A stretch of DNA of 64,000 nucleotides from CAWIUB01 sp963839175. Its GTDB lineage: Bacteria; Actinomycetota; Actinomycetes; Mycobacteriales; Jatrophihabitantaceae. The position numbers and the translations under genes are program-made. The notes beneath the pieces are model-generated. The model did not search any database, was not told where the DNA came from, and saw nothing but the letters and a program-made list of their open reading frames with translations. The first letter of the stretch is position 1; every line of letters begins with the position of its first letter. The DNA lies in contig CAWIUB010000007.1 of assembly GCA_963839175.1 (NCBI GenBank), forward strand, positions 1 through 64,000, read 5' to 3'. Below are positions 8,254-16,563 of this stretch, piece after piece.

Positions 8254-8535
8254 CTACTTGTTGGCGGCTTCTTTCAGCGCGCTGCCGGCGGTGAGCTTGA
8301 CGGCGTTCGCGGCGGGGATCTTGATGGTTGCTCCGGTGGCCGGGTTGCGGCCCTCGCGCGCGGCGCGGTGGTTGACCGAGAGCGCGAAGAAGCCAGGGAC
8401 GCTGACCTTCTCCTTCTTGGCGGCGGCGTCCTCGAGCGTGGACTGCAGGCCCCGAAGGACGGCGTCGACGGTCTTCTGCTCGAGGTCCGCGGCGTCGGCT
8501 ACGGCAGCCACGAGTTCCTTGCGGTTCACGTACAT
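8254..8535 (-). CDS. HU-family nucleoid DNA-binding protein
   Basis: 93 residues, the usual HU length without the mycobacterial Lys/Ala tail. It starts M-Y-V-N-R-K-E-L-V-A-A-V and contains V-P-G-F-F-A-L, R-N-P-A-T-G and an A-A-N-A-V-K-L-T-A-G C-terminal core, all HU hallmarks. ATG 8535 is preceded by AGGGAG on the reverse strand; the longer open frame to 8634 has no matching family sequence. Monocistronic and convergent with the copper operon. Confidence 0.93.
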   Translation of the reverse strand: MYVNRKELVAAVADAADLEQKTVDAVLRGLQSTLEDAAAKKEKVSVPGFFALSVNHRAAREGRNPATGATIKIPAANAVKLTAGSALKEAANK

Positions 8536-8655
8536 CTCCCTTGATCGGTGGTGTGTACCGCCTACCAGTATGGGTGACGGGCCCAGATACCCCGAATTTC
8601 GGGGCTTTCGGCGTGGCGTGACCACGGACCGCACGCTGGACTTGCCGCACGATTT

Positions 8656-9982
8656 CTAGCCCAAGATGCACGCTGTAAGATGGCAAGTTGGTCCGCGGGG
8701 ACCTGTTCCAGCATGATCTGGGGCTGTGGCGCAGCTGGTAGCGCACCACACTGGCAGTGTGGGGGTCAGGGGTTCGAGTCCCCTCAGCTCCACCCAGAAC
8801 GAAAGGGCTGGAAGCCCCGCAAGATCATCTTCGATTGCTTTGGTTGCAATTGGTTGCGCTGAGCAGCCGTGCGCTGACCCGCTGAGCAGGATGGCGCCCA
8901 TCCGCTCGGCTGCCTCGCGGGCCAGCGCCGGCATGACGTGGCTGTAGATATCCATCGTGGTGCGCATCTGCGAGTGGCCCAGCAGTTCCATCACCACGCG
9001 CGGGTGAACGCCCTCGGACAGCAAGCAGTGTGGCGGCGGTGTGCCGACCGTCGTGCAGGCGGACGTGCCGGACGCTGGCTGTGCGGAGAAGGTCGCTCCA
9101 GGCGTCGTAGTCGGCCTTCTTGTCGATCGGGCGGCCGTTGGGCTGGGTGAACACGAGGTCTTCGTCGTGCCATTCGTTGGCGGCGAGCATCCGTTCGCCG
9201 AGCTGTCGGCGTTTGTGCTCGTGCAGCGCAGCGACGAGGGGAGCGGGCAGGGCGATGGTGCGCTGGCTGCGCCTGGTCTTGGGCGGCTCGTAGACGAGGC
9301 CTTTGCCTTTGACCCGGTGGATCGTGCGGTGGACGGACAGCGTTCCGTTGAGCAGGTCGATGTCCTTCCACTGCAGGGCGAGCGCTTCGGACTGCCGCAG
9401 ACCGAGGGCGAGTGCGACTGTCCAGCGCGCGGCGTTGCGCTGGCCGCGAGCGGCGTGGAGGACGGCTGTGGCCTCCTCGAGGGTGAGCGCTGTCGCGACT
9501 CCGCTCTCACGTTGCGCCGGCGGGTCGACGAGCGTGGCGACGTTGCGATGGACGCGTGCGCGTTGCATCGCGACTTTGAGCGCTCGGGAGACGATGCGAT
9601 GAACGCGTAGCACGGTCGTGGGGGATAGGCCCTGCTCCAGCAGGGTGTTGTAGAGCTGCTCGAGGTGCTCTGGCTGAAGCCGGTCGAGCCGCTGTCCGCC
9701 AACGTACGGCGTGATGTGCATGCGCACAATCGATTCGTAGCTCGCCAGCGTTCGTGGACGTACGCGGCGAGCCGCGATGTTAGGCAGCCAGTGCTCGAAC
9801 CAGGCTGCGAGGGTGTCGCTGCCGTCCAGCCATCGTTCGAGGTGATCCAGCGCGTCACCGTGCCGCTCACGCACTTCCGGGGTGGGATGCGGGAACAGCA
9901 GCCCGAATCGAGTTCGGAAGTCCCGCACCCTGCCAAGCAACGTCATCCGGCCGGCTTGGAGGGTGTCATCACTGGCACCCAT
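8656..9982 (-). pseudogene. Phage-type tyrosine integrase, one frameshift
   Basis: From ATG 9982 the reverse strand encodes an N-terminal SAM-like arm-binding domain and a catalytic domain: R in L-G-L-R-Q-S-E-A-L-A-L, and H-D-G-R-H-T-A-A. Near 9022 one extra base breaks the frame. The next frame continues perfectly with L-S-E-G-V-H-P-R, then the second active-site His in L-L-G-H-S and the nucleophile in M-D-I-Y-S-H-V. That frame then runs on through the antisense strand of the tRNA-Ala gene and stops at 8656, so the true C-terminus is probably earlier. It is either a decayed integrase or an intact one with a sequencing indel. It marks the left end of an integrated element. Confidence 0.82.
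8720..8792 (+). tRNA. tRNA-Ala (anticodon GGC)
   Basis: The 73 bases fold into a full cloverleaf. The acceptor is GGGGCTG with CAGCTCC (one G-U pair), the D arm is GCGC-AGCTGGTA-GCGC, and the anticodon stem CCACA/TGTGG encloses CTGGCAG with anticodon GGC. The T arm is AGGGG-TTCGAGT-CCCCT, and the discriminator is A. CCA is not encoded. A tyrosine integrase gene abuts its 3' side on the opposite strand, so this is a likely integration site. Confidence 0.96.
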
Positions 9983-10119
9983 GCGAAGTCTACGAATCCA
10001 ATGAAGTTCGAGGGCAAATCGAGGCTCTCGATCTGCGAGCGCTCCAGCACGTCGACGAGCGCCACCCGGATCTGCTCCAGTTCGGTCAGCAACTGCTCGA
10101 CGTAGGGCGTGGGACGCAT
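9943..10119 (-). CDS. Small protein upstream of the integrase, unknown
   Basis: 58 residues from ATG 10119 (M-R-P-T-P-Y-V-E-Q-L-L-T-E-L-E-Q), with a leucine-rich helix and an aromatic F-I-G-F-V-D-F-A-W-V segment. Its stop overlaps the integrase start, so the two are translationally coupled. An excisionase-type role is possible from position, but there is no recognisable MerR or winged-helix motif. Unrecognised. Confidence 0.45.
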   Translation of the reverse strand: MRPTPYVEQLLTELEQIRVALVDVLERSQIESLDLPSNFIGFVDFAWVPVMTPSKPAG

Positions 10120-10235
10120 GCGGGTCACACACGGACGGTACGGCTGGTCGCCGACTTGTCCCTGCGGCGCAGCGTTGAGGGGCACAGATGATCGGCACGC
10201 GGCGAGCCGAGGAGTGTCACGGCGCGATTAGGTGT

Positions 10236-10256
10236 CTACAGTTGTATACAGTGCCG
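10236..10256 (+). promoter_or_regulatory. Promoter/operator-like TGTATACA palindrome
   Basis: TACAGTTGTATACAGT contains the palindrome TGTATACA and a TATACA-like -10 about 10 bases before the likely GTG start at 10259. No ribosome-binding site precedes that GTG, so the message may be leaderless. The palindrome would suit autorepression by the ribbon-helix-helix partner two genes down. Inference from sequence only. Confidence 0.35.
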
Positions 10257-10258
10257 GT

Positions 10259-10537
10259 GTGGAGGAGACGTATCGCTTCGATGAGGACAGCTACCAGCGT
10301 CTGGAAGCGGCCGGGATCGGCTGGCAGTCGGTGCTGGACGTGCTGCAAGCCCGGCCGCGGTGGCGCCAGCACATCGGCGCCGTGCTGCGTATCGCCGCAC
10401 CCGATCGCACTGGGCGGTGGCTAGGCGTGGCGCTCATCGAGGAGGCCGACGACCAGTACCTGGTCGTCGGCGTTCGCGAGCTGGACGCCGCTGAGGCCGA
10501 GGCGGTGCACTGGCTGCTGGAACAGGGAGGATCGTGA
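10259..10537 (+). CDS. Putative toxin of a ribbon-helix-helix TA pair
   Basis: 92 residues from GTG 10259 (a second in-frame GTG is at 10232). It begins M-E-E-T-Y-R-F-D-E-D-S-Y-Q-R-L and has a compact alpha/beta composition, with D-Q-Y-L-V-V-G-V-R-E-L-D near the C-terminus, somewhat like the small RelE/BrnT-size toxins. I do not recognise the family with certainty. Its stop overlaps the start of a ribbon-helix-helix protein, the typical toxin-first arrangement of BrnTA-like systems. Confidence 0.5.
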   Translation: MEETYRFDEDSYQRLEAAGIGWQSVLDVLQARPRWRQHIGAVLRIAAPDRTGRWLGVALIEEADDQYLVVGVRELDAAEAEAVHWLLEQGGS

Positions 10538-10815
10538 TGACGAACAGCGACGAGGCACGGCGGGCGCTGCAGGAGCGGGACTGGAGCGGTGGCGAGGCCG
10601 ACACCGAGGCCGCGGCCGCGTCGATAGTGTTCTCCGCGCGGCTGAAGGGTGAGCTGGCTGACTGGGTAGCCGCCGAGGCTGACCGGCGCCGGGTCAACCC
10701 GAGCGTGGTGATCCGCGACGCGGTCGCCGCCGCCCGCGCCGCCGCAGCCGCCGACGAGACGATCACCGTGACCCGCGCCGACCTGCACCGTCTCATTGAC
10801 CGATTCCCAGCGTAG
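10537..10815 (+). CDS. Ribbon-helix-helix (CopG-like) antitoxin/repressor
   Basis: 92 residues from ATG 10537, with GGGAGG at 10524-10529 as ribosome-binding site and a 1-base overlap (TGATG) with the gene before. The middle reads S-I-V-F-S-A-R-L-K-G-E-L-A-D-W-V followed by R-R-V-N-P-S-V-V-I-R-D-A-V, the beta strand and two helices of an RHH DNA-binding domain. The Ala-rich tail may bind the toxin. Probable antitoxin of the pair and repressor of the palindrome upstream. Confidence 0.65.
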   Translation: MTNSDEARRALQERDWSGGEADTEAAAASIVFSARLKGELADWVAAEADRRRVNPSVVIRDAVAAARAAAAADETITVTRADLHRLIDRFPA

Positions 10816-10999
10816 AAACGGCATCTCCCGACGGTCGGTCAGGAACACTGCTGCGGCAGCGAGCCGCACCGACTGACGCTGGGATTCGCACAGCGACGCC
10901 GTTGCAAACTCGGGCGGCCGTCGTGGCCCGCCGTCGCGGTGAGCGGCTAGCGTCGGTAACAGAGCGTCTGACCCCGTCGAGGGTGGAAGGGAGGCGCAC

Positions 11000-11193
11000 A
11001 TGTGCGGGCGCTACGTCTCGGTGGCGGCGCGCGCGGACCTGCTCACCGAGTACAACGCGGCGCGGGCTGAGGGCCCGGAGTTGCGCGAGTCGTACAACGT
11101 CGCGCCGCAGACCCTGATCTACGCCGTCCTCGACCGCGCCGAGCCGGAACATCCCGCGCACGTCGAGCGGCAGATCCACTCGGTCAAGTGGGG
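11000..11193 (+). pseudogene. yedK: SRAP peptidase (YedK/HMCES), N-terminal part, split
   Basis: The frame begins MCGRYVSVAARADLL, with catalytic Cys2 of the SRAP family, which crosslinks to abasic sites in single-stranded DNA. It keeps family similarity through N-V-A-P-Q-T and H-S-V-K-W-G, then diverges and stops at 11200. The missing part (G-L-V-P-S-W-A-K-D and on) is found 5.4 kb downstream at 16564. GGAAGGGAGG precedes the ATG. The gene was therefore cut by the element between the two halves. Confidence 0.9.
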
Positions 11194-11259
11194 ATATTGA
11201 CCGGACTAAGCGACGACACGCCGTTTGAGCGTCGCGTCTTCCGGACGGCGGCCGAATAG

Positions 11260-11293
11260 ACCTCGTTCAGCGATAACGACTCGCGAACGAGGT
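11260..11293 (+). promoter_or_regulatory. Stem-loop before the recombinase genes
   Basis: ACCTCGTTC (11260-11268) pairs perfectly with GAACGAGGT (11285-11293), with GCG/CGC extending the stem inside. It ends 5 bases before the GTG start of the first recombinase. It could be an arm-type recombinase-binding site or a translational brake; the sequence does not decide. Confidence 0.45.
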
Positions 11294-11298
11294 GGCCG

Positions 11299-12513
11299 GT
11301 GGATTGCTCAGCGCTTGAACTGCCGTCGTGGGGCTCGGTCGTCGAGGACGGCGGAGCGGCGGCGTGGATGGTCGTCGACGACGTGGGCGAAGCACTCGGG
11401 CCTGTCCGCCAGTATCTCGTCGAGTTCGCTGCTCGGGGCAATCGACCGGGCAGTATGCGCAGTTACGCCTATGACCTGTTGCGGTGGTGGCGCTGGCTGC
11501 GACTGCTCGACGTGGCGTGGGAGGGGGCGACGTCGGCCGAGGTGCGCGACTACGCCCTCTGGCTCGGTGCAGCGACCAAGCCCGCCGCGGCCGGCCGGAC
11601 GGAATCGCGCGCCACGGCGGGCACTGTCAACGCGATCACCCGCAAGGCCTACCTCGACGACCGCTACCAGCCAAGGACGGTCCGCCATGCGCTCGCGGTG
11701 CTGCGGGGCTTCTACGGATACTGGGCCGAGCTTGGCGAGGGGCCGGTGGTCAACCCGGTGCAGCGGGCGGTGCGGGCTCGGCCGAACGCGCACCACAACC
11801 CGATGGAGCGATTCCGGCCGGAGGGCAGGGTGCGCTACAACCCGCCGATCCCGAAACGGCGGCCACGGACGCTGTCGGATGAGCAGTGGCGCGACGTGTT
11901 CGCCGCATTGCGGTCGCACCGGGACCGGGCGCTGCTGGCCCTGGCGCTGAGCAACGGTGCCCGCGCCGGCGAGCTGCTCGGTCTGCGCGGTGTCGACATC
12001 GACTGGGGCGAGCAGCTGGTGCGCGTGGTCCGCAAGGGCAGCCGCGTCGAGCAGTGGCTTCCCGCCAGCGCGGAGGCGTTCGTCTGGCTGCGCCTCTACC
12101 TGGCCGATGCGGATCCGATCGAGCCGAACGAGCCGATCTGGCGCACGGTGCGCCGACGCGACCGCGGCGCCGGGCTCGAAGAGCAGCCGCTGACTTACGA
12201 CGCGCTGCGGGCTGTGTTCCGGCGCGTCAACAATGCTCTGGGCACAAACTGGTCGGTGCACGACCTGCGGCACACCGCGGCGCTGCGCATGTCCCGCGAC
12301 CCGAACCTGACCTTGCGCGACGTGCAGGTCATTCTCGGTCACGCGGACATCGACACCACCGCGTCGGTCTACCTATTCGAGGAAGACGTCGAGGTCGCCA
12401 AGCGCGTGCTGGCTCATTTAGACCAGCGCCGCGAGGCTCCGTCGGCACCGTCGCCCGCGAGGGGTTATGACCCGGCTGACCTAGCCGTGCTGCTTGGCGA
12501 AGCGGTCCGATGA
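11299..12513 (+). CDS. Tyrosine recombinase, TnpA-like (Tn554 family)
   Basis: 404 residues from GTG 11299. The N-terminal core-binding domain includes M-R-S-Y-A-Y-D-L-L-R-W-W-R-W-L. The catalytic domain shows Arg in N-G-A-R-A-G-E-L-L-G-L, then H-D-L-R-H-T, then G-H-A-D-I-D-T-T, then the nucleophile Tyr in A-S-V-Y-L-F-E. Its stop overlaps the start of the next recombinase (ATGA). It probably cuts and rejoins the core sequence in yedK together with that partner. Complete and apparently functional. Confidence 0.88.
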   Translation: MDCSALELPSWGSVVEDGGAAAWMVVDDVGEALGPVRQYLVEFAARGNRPGSMRSYAYDLLRWWRWLRLLDVAWEGATSAEVRDYALWLGAATKPAAAGRTESRATAGTVNAITRKAYLDDRYQPRTVRHALAVLRGFYGYWAELGEGPVVNPVQRAVRARPNAHHNPMERFRPEGRVRYNPPIPKRRPRTLSDEQWRDVFAALRSHRDRALLALALSNGARAGELLGLRGVDIDWGEQLVRVVRKGSRVEQWLPASAEAFVWLRLYLADADPIEPNEPIWRTVRRRDRGAGLEEQPLTYDALRAVFRRVNNALGTNWSVHDLRHTAALRMSRDPNLTLRDVQVILGHADIDTTASVYLFEEDVEVAKRVLAHLDQRREAPSAPSPARGYDPADLAVLLGEAVR

Positions 12514-14912
12514 GGGCGCCGACCCCGACTCCCGTCAAGCGCGCGCCGATGTGGCGAGCGACCGAGCAACAGTTGACCGTCTGGGGCGCGCGTGGCGGCG
12601 TGGGCGGCCCGCTCGATCTCGCGTCTGCTGAGGAGGTGCTGACCGCTCTACACGCCTCGCCGGAGATGGCTCGCCGATCGGCTCGCCAGCAGCGGCCGGT
12701 CATAGCCGCCGCCCGCACCATCCTCGACTGGCTCGCCACGCAACCCGGCGACGGCTGGCAACAGCGCTGGGAGGGCGCAAACCCGAACGACACCACGAGC
12801 TGGATCGAAACGATCACTAACGATCCGCAAGCGCTGGAGCCTAGACGTCGCGTCTTCATCGATGCCCTCGGCTGCCTGATGCTGGTGCGGTTCGTTTTGC
12901 CCAGCCATCGATTCCTCAGGACGCTGCAATCGAAGAACCTCTACGGCAGGAGCCGTGCGACCTTCCGGCCAGACCTGTTCGCCCTCGTGGAGCAGAAGGC
13001 GCAGGAATTGCAGCTGCGCAAGTTTCAGCGCGTTCAGGCGATCAACACACTCACCGCGCTCGTGCTGCATTGCGGCCGCGACCTGGACGCGTTGACGTTC
13101 GATGACTTCATGAATCTGCGCTACGCCACCGGCCGGCCCGGCGGGCAGACCCGCGGCGGCATCAGCATCGGCTGGGATCTCGTGCGAGGCATTGCCCAGA
13201 TCCCGGACGCGCCGTTGCACACCATGCGACTACGCGGCCAGCTGTCGACGGGTGAGATCGTCGATGGCTACAACCTGCTCTGCCAGCCAATCCGCGACGT
13301 GATCGTGCGCTACATGGACGAGCGGCGCCCGGCGCTGGACTACAGCACCTTCTCCACACACACCCGTATCCTCGCCGCGTTCTGGGCGGACCTGGAAGCG
13401 CACCATCCCGGCATCGACTCGCTGCACCTGCCCGAGGACGTCGCCGAAGCCTGGCGGCAGCGAGTTCGAACCGTGGTCAAGCGAGACGGAACTGTCCGCG
13501 AGCGGCTCTCCGCGCTGAACATCTTCGTCCCGGTGCGGGCCTTCTACCTCGATATCGCGCAGTGGGCGCTCGAGGACCCGTCTTGGGCGCCCTGGGCGAT
13601 GCCGTGTCCGGTGCGGCGCAGTGACACCGAGGGCTACATGAAAAACCAGCGGCGGGTGAGGGCCCGGATGCATCAGCGCATCCGTGATCGGTTGCCACAC
13701 TTGATGCGGCTCGTAGATTCGGCCGAGGCCTATCTTGCCGTGCAGGCCGGGTTGCTTGCGTCTGCTCAAGGAGTCGAATCCGACGCAGAGTTCACCCATC
13801 ACGGGGTCCGGTATCGGCGTCTGCCGCTGGGTGTCGATGAACTCGGCCCCGTGCGCCGCAGCGCTGCGCCCTTGGTGCGGGTCGAGGTCGTCGCAACCGG
13901 TGAGCGCGTCGACGTCACGCATGGCGAGGACGAAGCGTTCTGGGCGTGGGCGATCATCGAGGTACTCCGCCATACCGGAGTTCGGGTCGAGGAACTGCTC
14001 GAACTCACCGTGCTCGCGCTGGTCAGCCATCGGCTGCCCGATACCGGTGAGGTCATCCCGCTGTTGCAGATCGTGCCGTCCAAGACGAACCAGGAACGGC
14101 TGCTGGTTGTGACGCCTGAGCTGGCCAGCGCGCTCGCGACGATCATCACCCGCCTCCGCGCCATCGGCGGTGCAACGGTGCCGTTGGTGTCCCGGCACGA
14201 CGCCCACGAACGGATCTGGGGAGCGCCACTGCCGCACCTGTTCCAGCGCAGCCGCGACTACCGCTCGTTCGTGATCAACGCGGGCATGGTCAACAAGCTG
14301 CTCGCGGATGCCTGGGCGCGTGCCGGTATCCGTGACGCCGCCGGCGAGCCGATCAAGGCCACTGCCCACGACTTCCGCCGGATGTTCGCCACCGAGATGG
14401 TCACCGGCGGGCTGCCCATTCATATCGCTGCCAAGATTCTCGGGCACAACCGGCTCGCGACCACGGAGGGCTATGCCGCCGTCTTCAACGACGATCTGAT
14501 CCGCTCCTACCGCGCTTTCCTTGACTCGCGCCGTGCGGTTCGTCCACCCGAGGAATACCGTGAGCCAACCGACGAGGAATGGGCCGAGTTTCAGCAGCAC
14601 TTCCAGACGCGCAAACTTGAGCTCGGCGACTGCGGCCGCCCCTACGCCACTCCGTGCAGCCATGAACACGCCTGCGTCCGCTGCCCCATGCTGCGCGTCG
14701 ACCCACGAGCACGGCCACGGCTGGCCGCGATCATCGCGAACCTCCGCGATCGCATCGACGAAGCCCGCGCCAACGGCTGGCTCGGCGAGATCCAAGGGCT
14801 GCAGGTCAGCCTCGCCGCCGCCGCCGGGAAGATGGCCGCACTCGACCGCGCCGCACGCCGGCGATCAGCGCCGGTCACTCTAAGCATGCCGACCGCGTTG
14901 TCGGGTCACTGA
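12510..14912 (+). CDS. Large tyrosine recombinase, TnpB-like (Tn554 family)
   Basis: 800 residues. A long N-terminal half without clear motifs precedes a catalytic domain with Arg in H-T-G-V-R-V-E-E-L-L-E-L, H-D-F-R-R-M-F-A-T, L-G-H-N-R-L-A-T-T and the nucleophile in E-G-Y-A-A-V-F. A Cys/His cluster near residue 710 (C-G-R-P-Y-A-T-P-C-S-H-E-H-A-C-V-R-C-P) is a probable zinc knuckle typical of TnpB proteins of this family, then a short helical tail. Overlaps the first recombinase by 4 bases and is co-translated with it. Complete. Confidence 0.88.
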   Translation: MRAPTPTPVKRAPMWRATEQQLTVWGARGGVGGPLDLASAEEVLTALHASPEMARRSARQQRPVIAAARTILDWLATQPGDGWQQRWEGANPNDTTSWIETITNDPQALEPRRRVFIDALGCLMLVRFVLPSHRFLRTLQSKNLYGRSRATFRPDLFALVEQKAQELQLRKFQRVQAINTLTALVLHCGRDLDALTFDDFMNLRYATGRPGGQTRGGISIGWDLVRGIAQIPDAPLHTMRLRGQLSTGEIVDGYNLLCQPIRDVIVRYMDERRPALDYSTFSTHTRILAAFWADLEAHHPGIDSLHLPEDVAEAWRQRVRTVVKRDGTVRERLSALNIFVPVRAFYLDIAQWALEDPSWAPWAMPCPVRRSDTEGYMKNQRRVRARMHQRIRDRLPHLMRLVDSAEAYLAVQAGLLASAQGVESDAEFTHHGVRYRRLPLGVDELGPVRRSAAPLVRVEVVATGERVDVTHGEDEAFWAWAIIEVLRHTGVRVEELLELTVLALVSHRLPDTGEVIPLLQIVPSKTNQERLLVVTPELASALATIITRLRAIGGATVPLVSRHDAHERIWGAPLPHLFQRSRDYRSFVINAGMVNKLLADAWARAGIRDAAGEPIKATAHDFRRMFATEMVTGGLPIHIAAKILGHNRLATTEGYAAVFNDDLIRSYRAFLDSRRAVRPPEEYREPTDEEWAEFQQHFQTRKLELGDCGRPYATPCSHEHACVRCPMLRVDPRARPRLAAIIANLRDRIDEARANGWLGEIQGLQVSLAAAAGKMAALDRAARRRSAPVTLSMPTALSGH

Positions 14913-15087
14913 TCGCCCGATTGTGCGCGTCGCACTCGCAGGGCGGTTCCCCCCACCAGCTCGGTAGCAACCACCTCGTAGCGCCCTGCGAGCGCGTCTC
15001 GCACCTCTGCAAGTAGCACCGGCACTCATCCACCGTTGTCACCGTTTCGTCGATTAGGAGTTTGTCATCGGTGTATTCGGCCACCAT
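14906..15087 (-). pseudogene. Small gene in the element, one frameshift, unknown
   Basis: From ATG 15087 the frame reads M-V-A-E-Y-T-D-D-K-L-L-I-D-E-T-V-T-T-V-D-E. One missing base after this puts the next part in another frame, which reads V-P-V-L-L-A-E-V-R-D-A-L-A-G-R-Y-E-V-V and ends G-G-T-A-L-R-V-R-R-A before the stop at 14906. Joined, this is a protein of about 60 residues that looks genuinely coded. Family not recognised. It is convergent with the large recombinase and overlaps its last codons. The rest of 14913-15341 shows no other gene I can support. Confidence 0.5.
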
Positions 15088-15341
15088 TGGGCGAGCCGAG
15101 TCGCCAGACCGGTATCGAGGTCTAGCGCAGAAGGCTCGACGAGCACAGGCGGCGCTTGCACATCGGCAGGTGCGCACTGACGGCGGCAGGTGCGGACGTT
15201 TGCTGTTGCGGGCCGGGTCGCCTGAGAAGCGGAGCATCATGTTCTGCCAGCGCCGAGGCCCAAGGACCCTTCCGAGCGTCCCCCTCAGACGGCCATCGTG
15301 GACCGCAGGACCGGCTCAGAGATCGAGGGGGTGCGAGTGCA

Positions 15342-16469
15342 ATGGCTGCATCGGAGATGCCCGTGCTTGCTTATCTGGGTGGAACCCAGGCGCTGACCAT
15401 GACCCCGGTTGTCGGTGATCCCCTGCAGGTGCAGCCGGACGTGTTCATTCCCGGCGCGGAGGAGCTGGCCGTTGGCGAGATCCGCGTCACGGTGCTCGGT
15501 AGCGGAGATCCGTGGATCCGGCGCAGTCAGGCATCTGGGTCACTGTTGATCGAGGTGGGGAACCCGGAGCGGGACTTCTTCTTCTTCGATCTCGGTTCGG
15601 GGTCGCTGGCCAACTTCACGGCGCTCTCGCTTCCGGTGGAGGCAACGACGAAGGTCTTCCTGTCGCACCTGCACGCCGATCACATCGGCGACATCCCCGG
15701 TCTGGTGGGGAGTCTGGCGAAGTCTGGGCGGATCGACCCGATCGAGATCTGGGGTGGTGCCAGCGAGGACCCTGACCTCGGCCTGGCCGCCTTCGTCGAG
15801 CACATGGGTAAGGCGATGGCGTGGGACACCGCCTCGGTGCGTGGCGTCCGCCCGACCACCGGCTTCGCGATGCTCGGACACGAGATCCCCTTCGACCGGC
15901 CAGAGACGATCTACGAGCGCAACGGCGTGACCATCTCCTGCTTCCCGGCGATCCACGGGCTTAGCGGAGCGGTCGGCTACACCGTCGCCTACGCCGGGCT
16001 CAAGGTCGTCTTTTCCGGAGACACCCGCCCCTGCCGGCACGTGGTGGACGCCGCCGCGGGTGCCGACCTGTTGATCCACGAATGCTTCCAGTCGCCCGCA
16101 GTCTTCGCGCGCGCCACCGGGCTTCCCATGGACACGGCGTTGAAAATCACCCGACTTGCCCACACCGTCCCGGACCAGATGGGCAAGATCCTCGACATGA
16201 CGCAGCCTCGCATGGGCGCCCTGTGGCACCTCGACGTGACACCGGGGGTGGACGCGGTCTTCACCGAGCTGGGTGCCCACTACGGCGGGCCGGTGACCGT
16301 GACCCAGGACCTCACCGTGTTCAACGTCACCAAAGACGCCGTTGTCGCCCGCCAGGCGAAGGTGAACGACGCGGCGCCACCCGTCCACGGACCCTCACAA
16401 ACCAGCCCCATACTCGACCCACCGCCAACCCCACCAACATGGTGGACCAAAGCACTTCTCGACCTGTGA
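15342..16469 (+). CDS. MBL-fold metallohydrolase (GntH-like), element cargo
   Basis: 375 residues from ATG 15342, with GAGGGGG upstream. The metallo-beta-lactamase metal motif H-L-H-A-D-H is at residues 109-114. V-F-S-G-D-T-R-P gives the bridging Asp, I-H-G-L-S-G and A-H-T-V-P-D supply further His ligands, and L-L-I-H-E-C is the RNase Z-like strand. The stretch V-L-G-S-G-D-P-W-I-R-R-S-Q-A-S-G matches, from memory, the family annotated GntH (guanitoxin cluster MBL fold). No other guanitoxin genes are visible, so the substrate is unknown. Passenger gene of the Tn554-like element. Confidence 0.8.
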   Translation: MAASEMPVLAYLGGTQALTMTPVVGDPLQVQPDVFIPGAEELAVGEIRVTVLGSGDPWIRRSQASGSLLIEVGNPERDFFFFDLGSGSLANFTALSLPVEATTKVFLSHLHADHIGDIPGLVGSLAKSGRIDPIEIWGGASEDPDLGLAAFVEHMGKAMAWDTASVRGVRPTTGFAMLGHEIPFDRPETIYERNGVTISCFPAIHGLSGAVGYTVAYAGLKVVFSGDTRPCRHVVDAAAGADLLIHECFQSPAVFARATGLPMDTALKITRLAHTVPDQMGKILDMTQPRMGALWHLDVTPGVDAVFTELGAHYGGPVTVTQDLTVFNVTKDAVVARQAKVNDAAPPVHGPSQTSPILDPPPTPPTWWTKALLDL

Positions 16470-16563
16470 CCTGCGACCGCACATCGGCTTTGTCCGGGAT
16501 GGATCGCTACACCGCCCCCGGTAGCCGTGCTTGCAGATGACGTCTCGGCCAAGTTCGGTAAAG

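Larger units (their letters stand above)
11193..16563 (+). mobile_element. Tn554-like two-recombinase element inserted in yedK
   Basis: About 5.4 kb lying exactly between the two halves of yedK. It carries two overlapping tyrosine recombinase genes of about 400 and 800 residues (the TnpA/TnpB layout of Tn554), a small broken gene on the other strand and an MBL-fold hydrolase cargo gene. The junctions share the imperfect direct repeat CGGTCAAGTGGG (left) and CGGTAAAGGG (right), as expected from recombination at a short core rather than DDE transposition. There are no long terminal inverted repeats. A TnpC-like third gene was not found. Boundaries are good to about 10 bases. Confidence 0.82.

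Noticed and set aside
8656..8800. Protein tail reading V-E-L-R-G-L-E-P-L-T-P
   Set aside because: This is the antisense translation of the tRNA-Ala gene, a known annotation artefact, not real protein.
13230..14795. 521-codon reverse open frame opposite the large recombinase
   Set aside because: Antisense shadow of a high-GC gene; no motif, and the plus-strand recombinase has all catalytic residues.
12500..14912. RIT (recombinase-in-trio) element
   Set aside because: Only two recombinases are present and their sizes (404 and 800) fit TnpA/TnpB of Tn554 better than three similar-size RIT proteins.
15342..16469. Guanitoxin biosynthesis cluster
   Set aside because: Only the GntH-like MBL protein is present; no arginine hydroxylase, aminotransferase or kinase genes are nearby.
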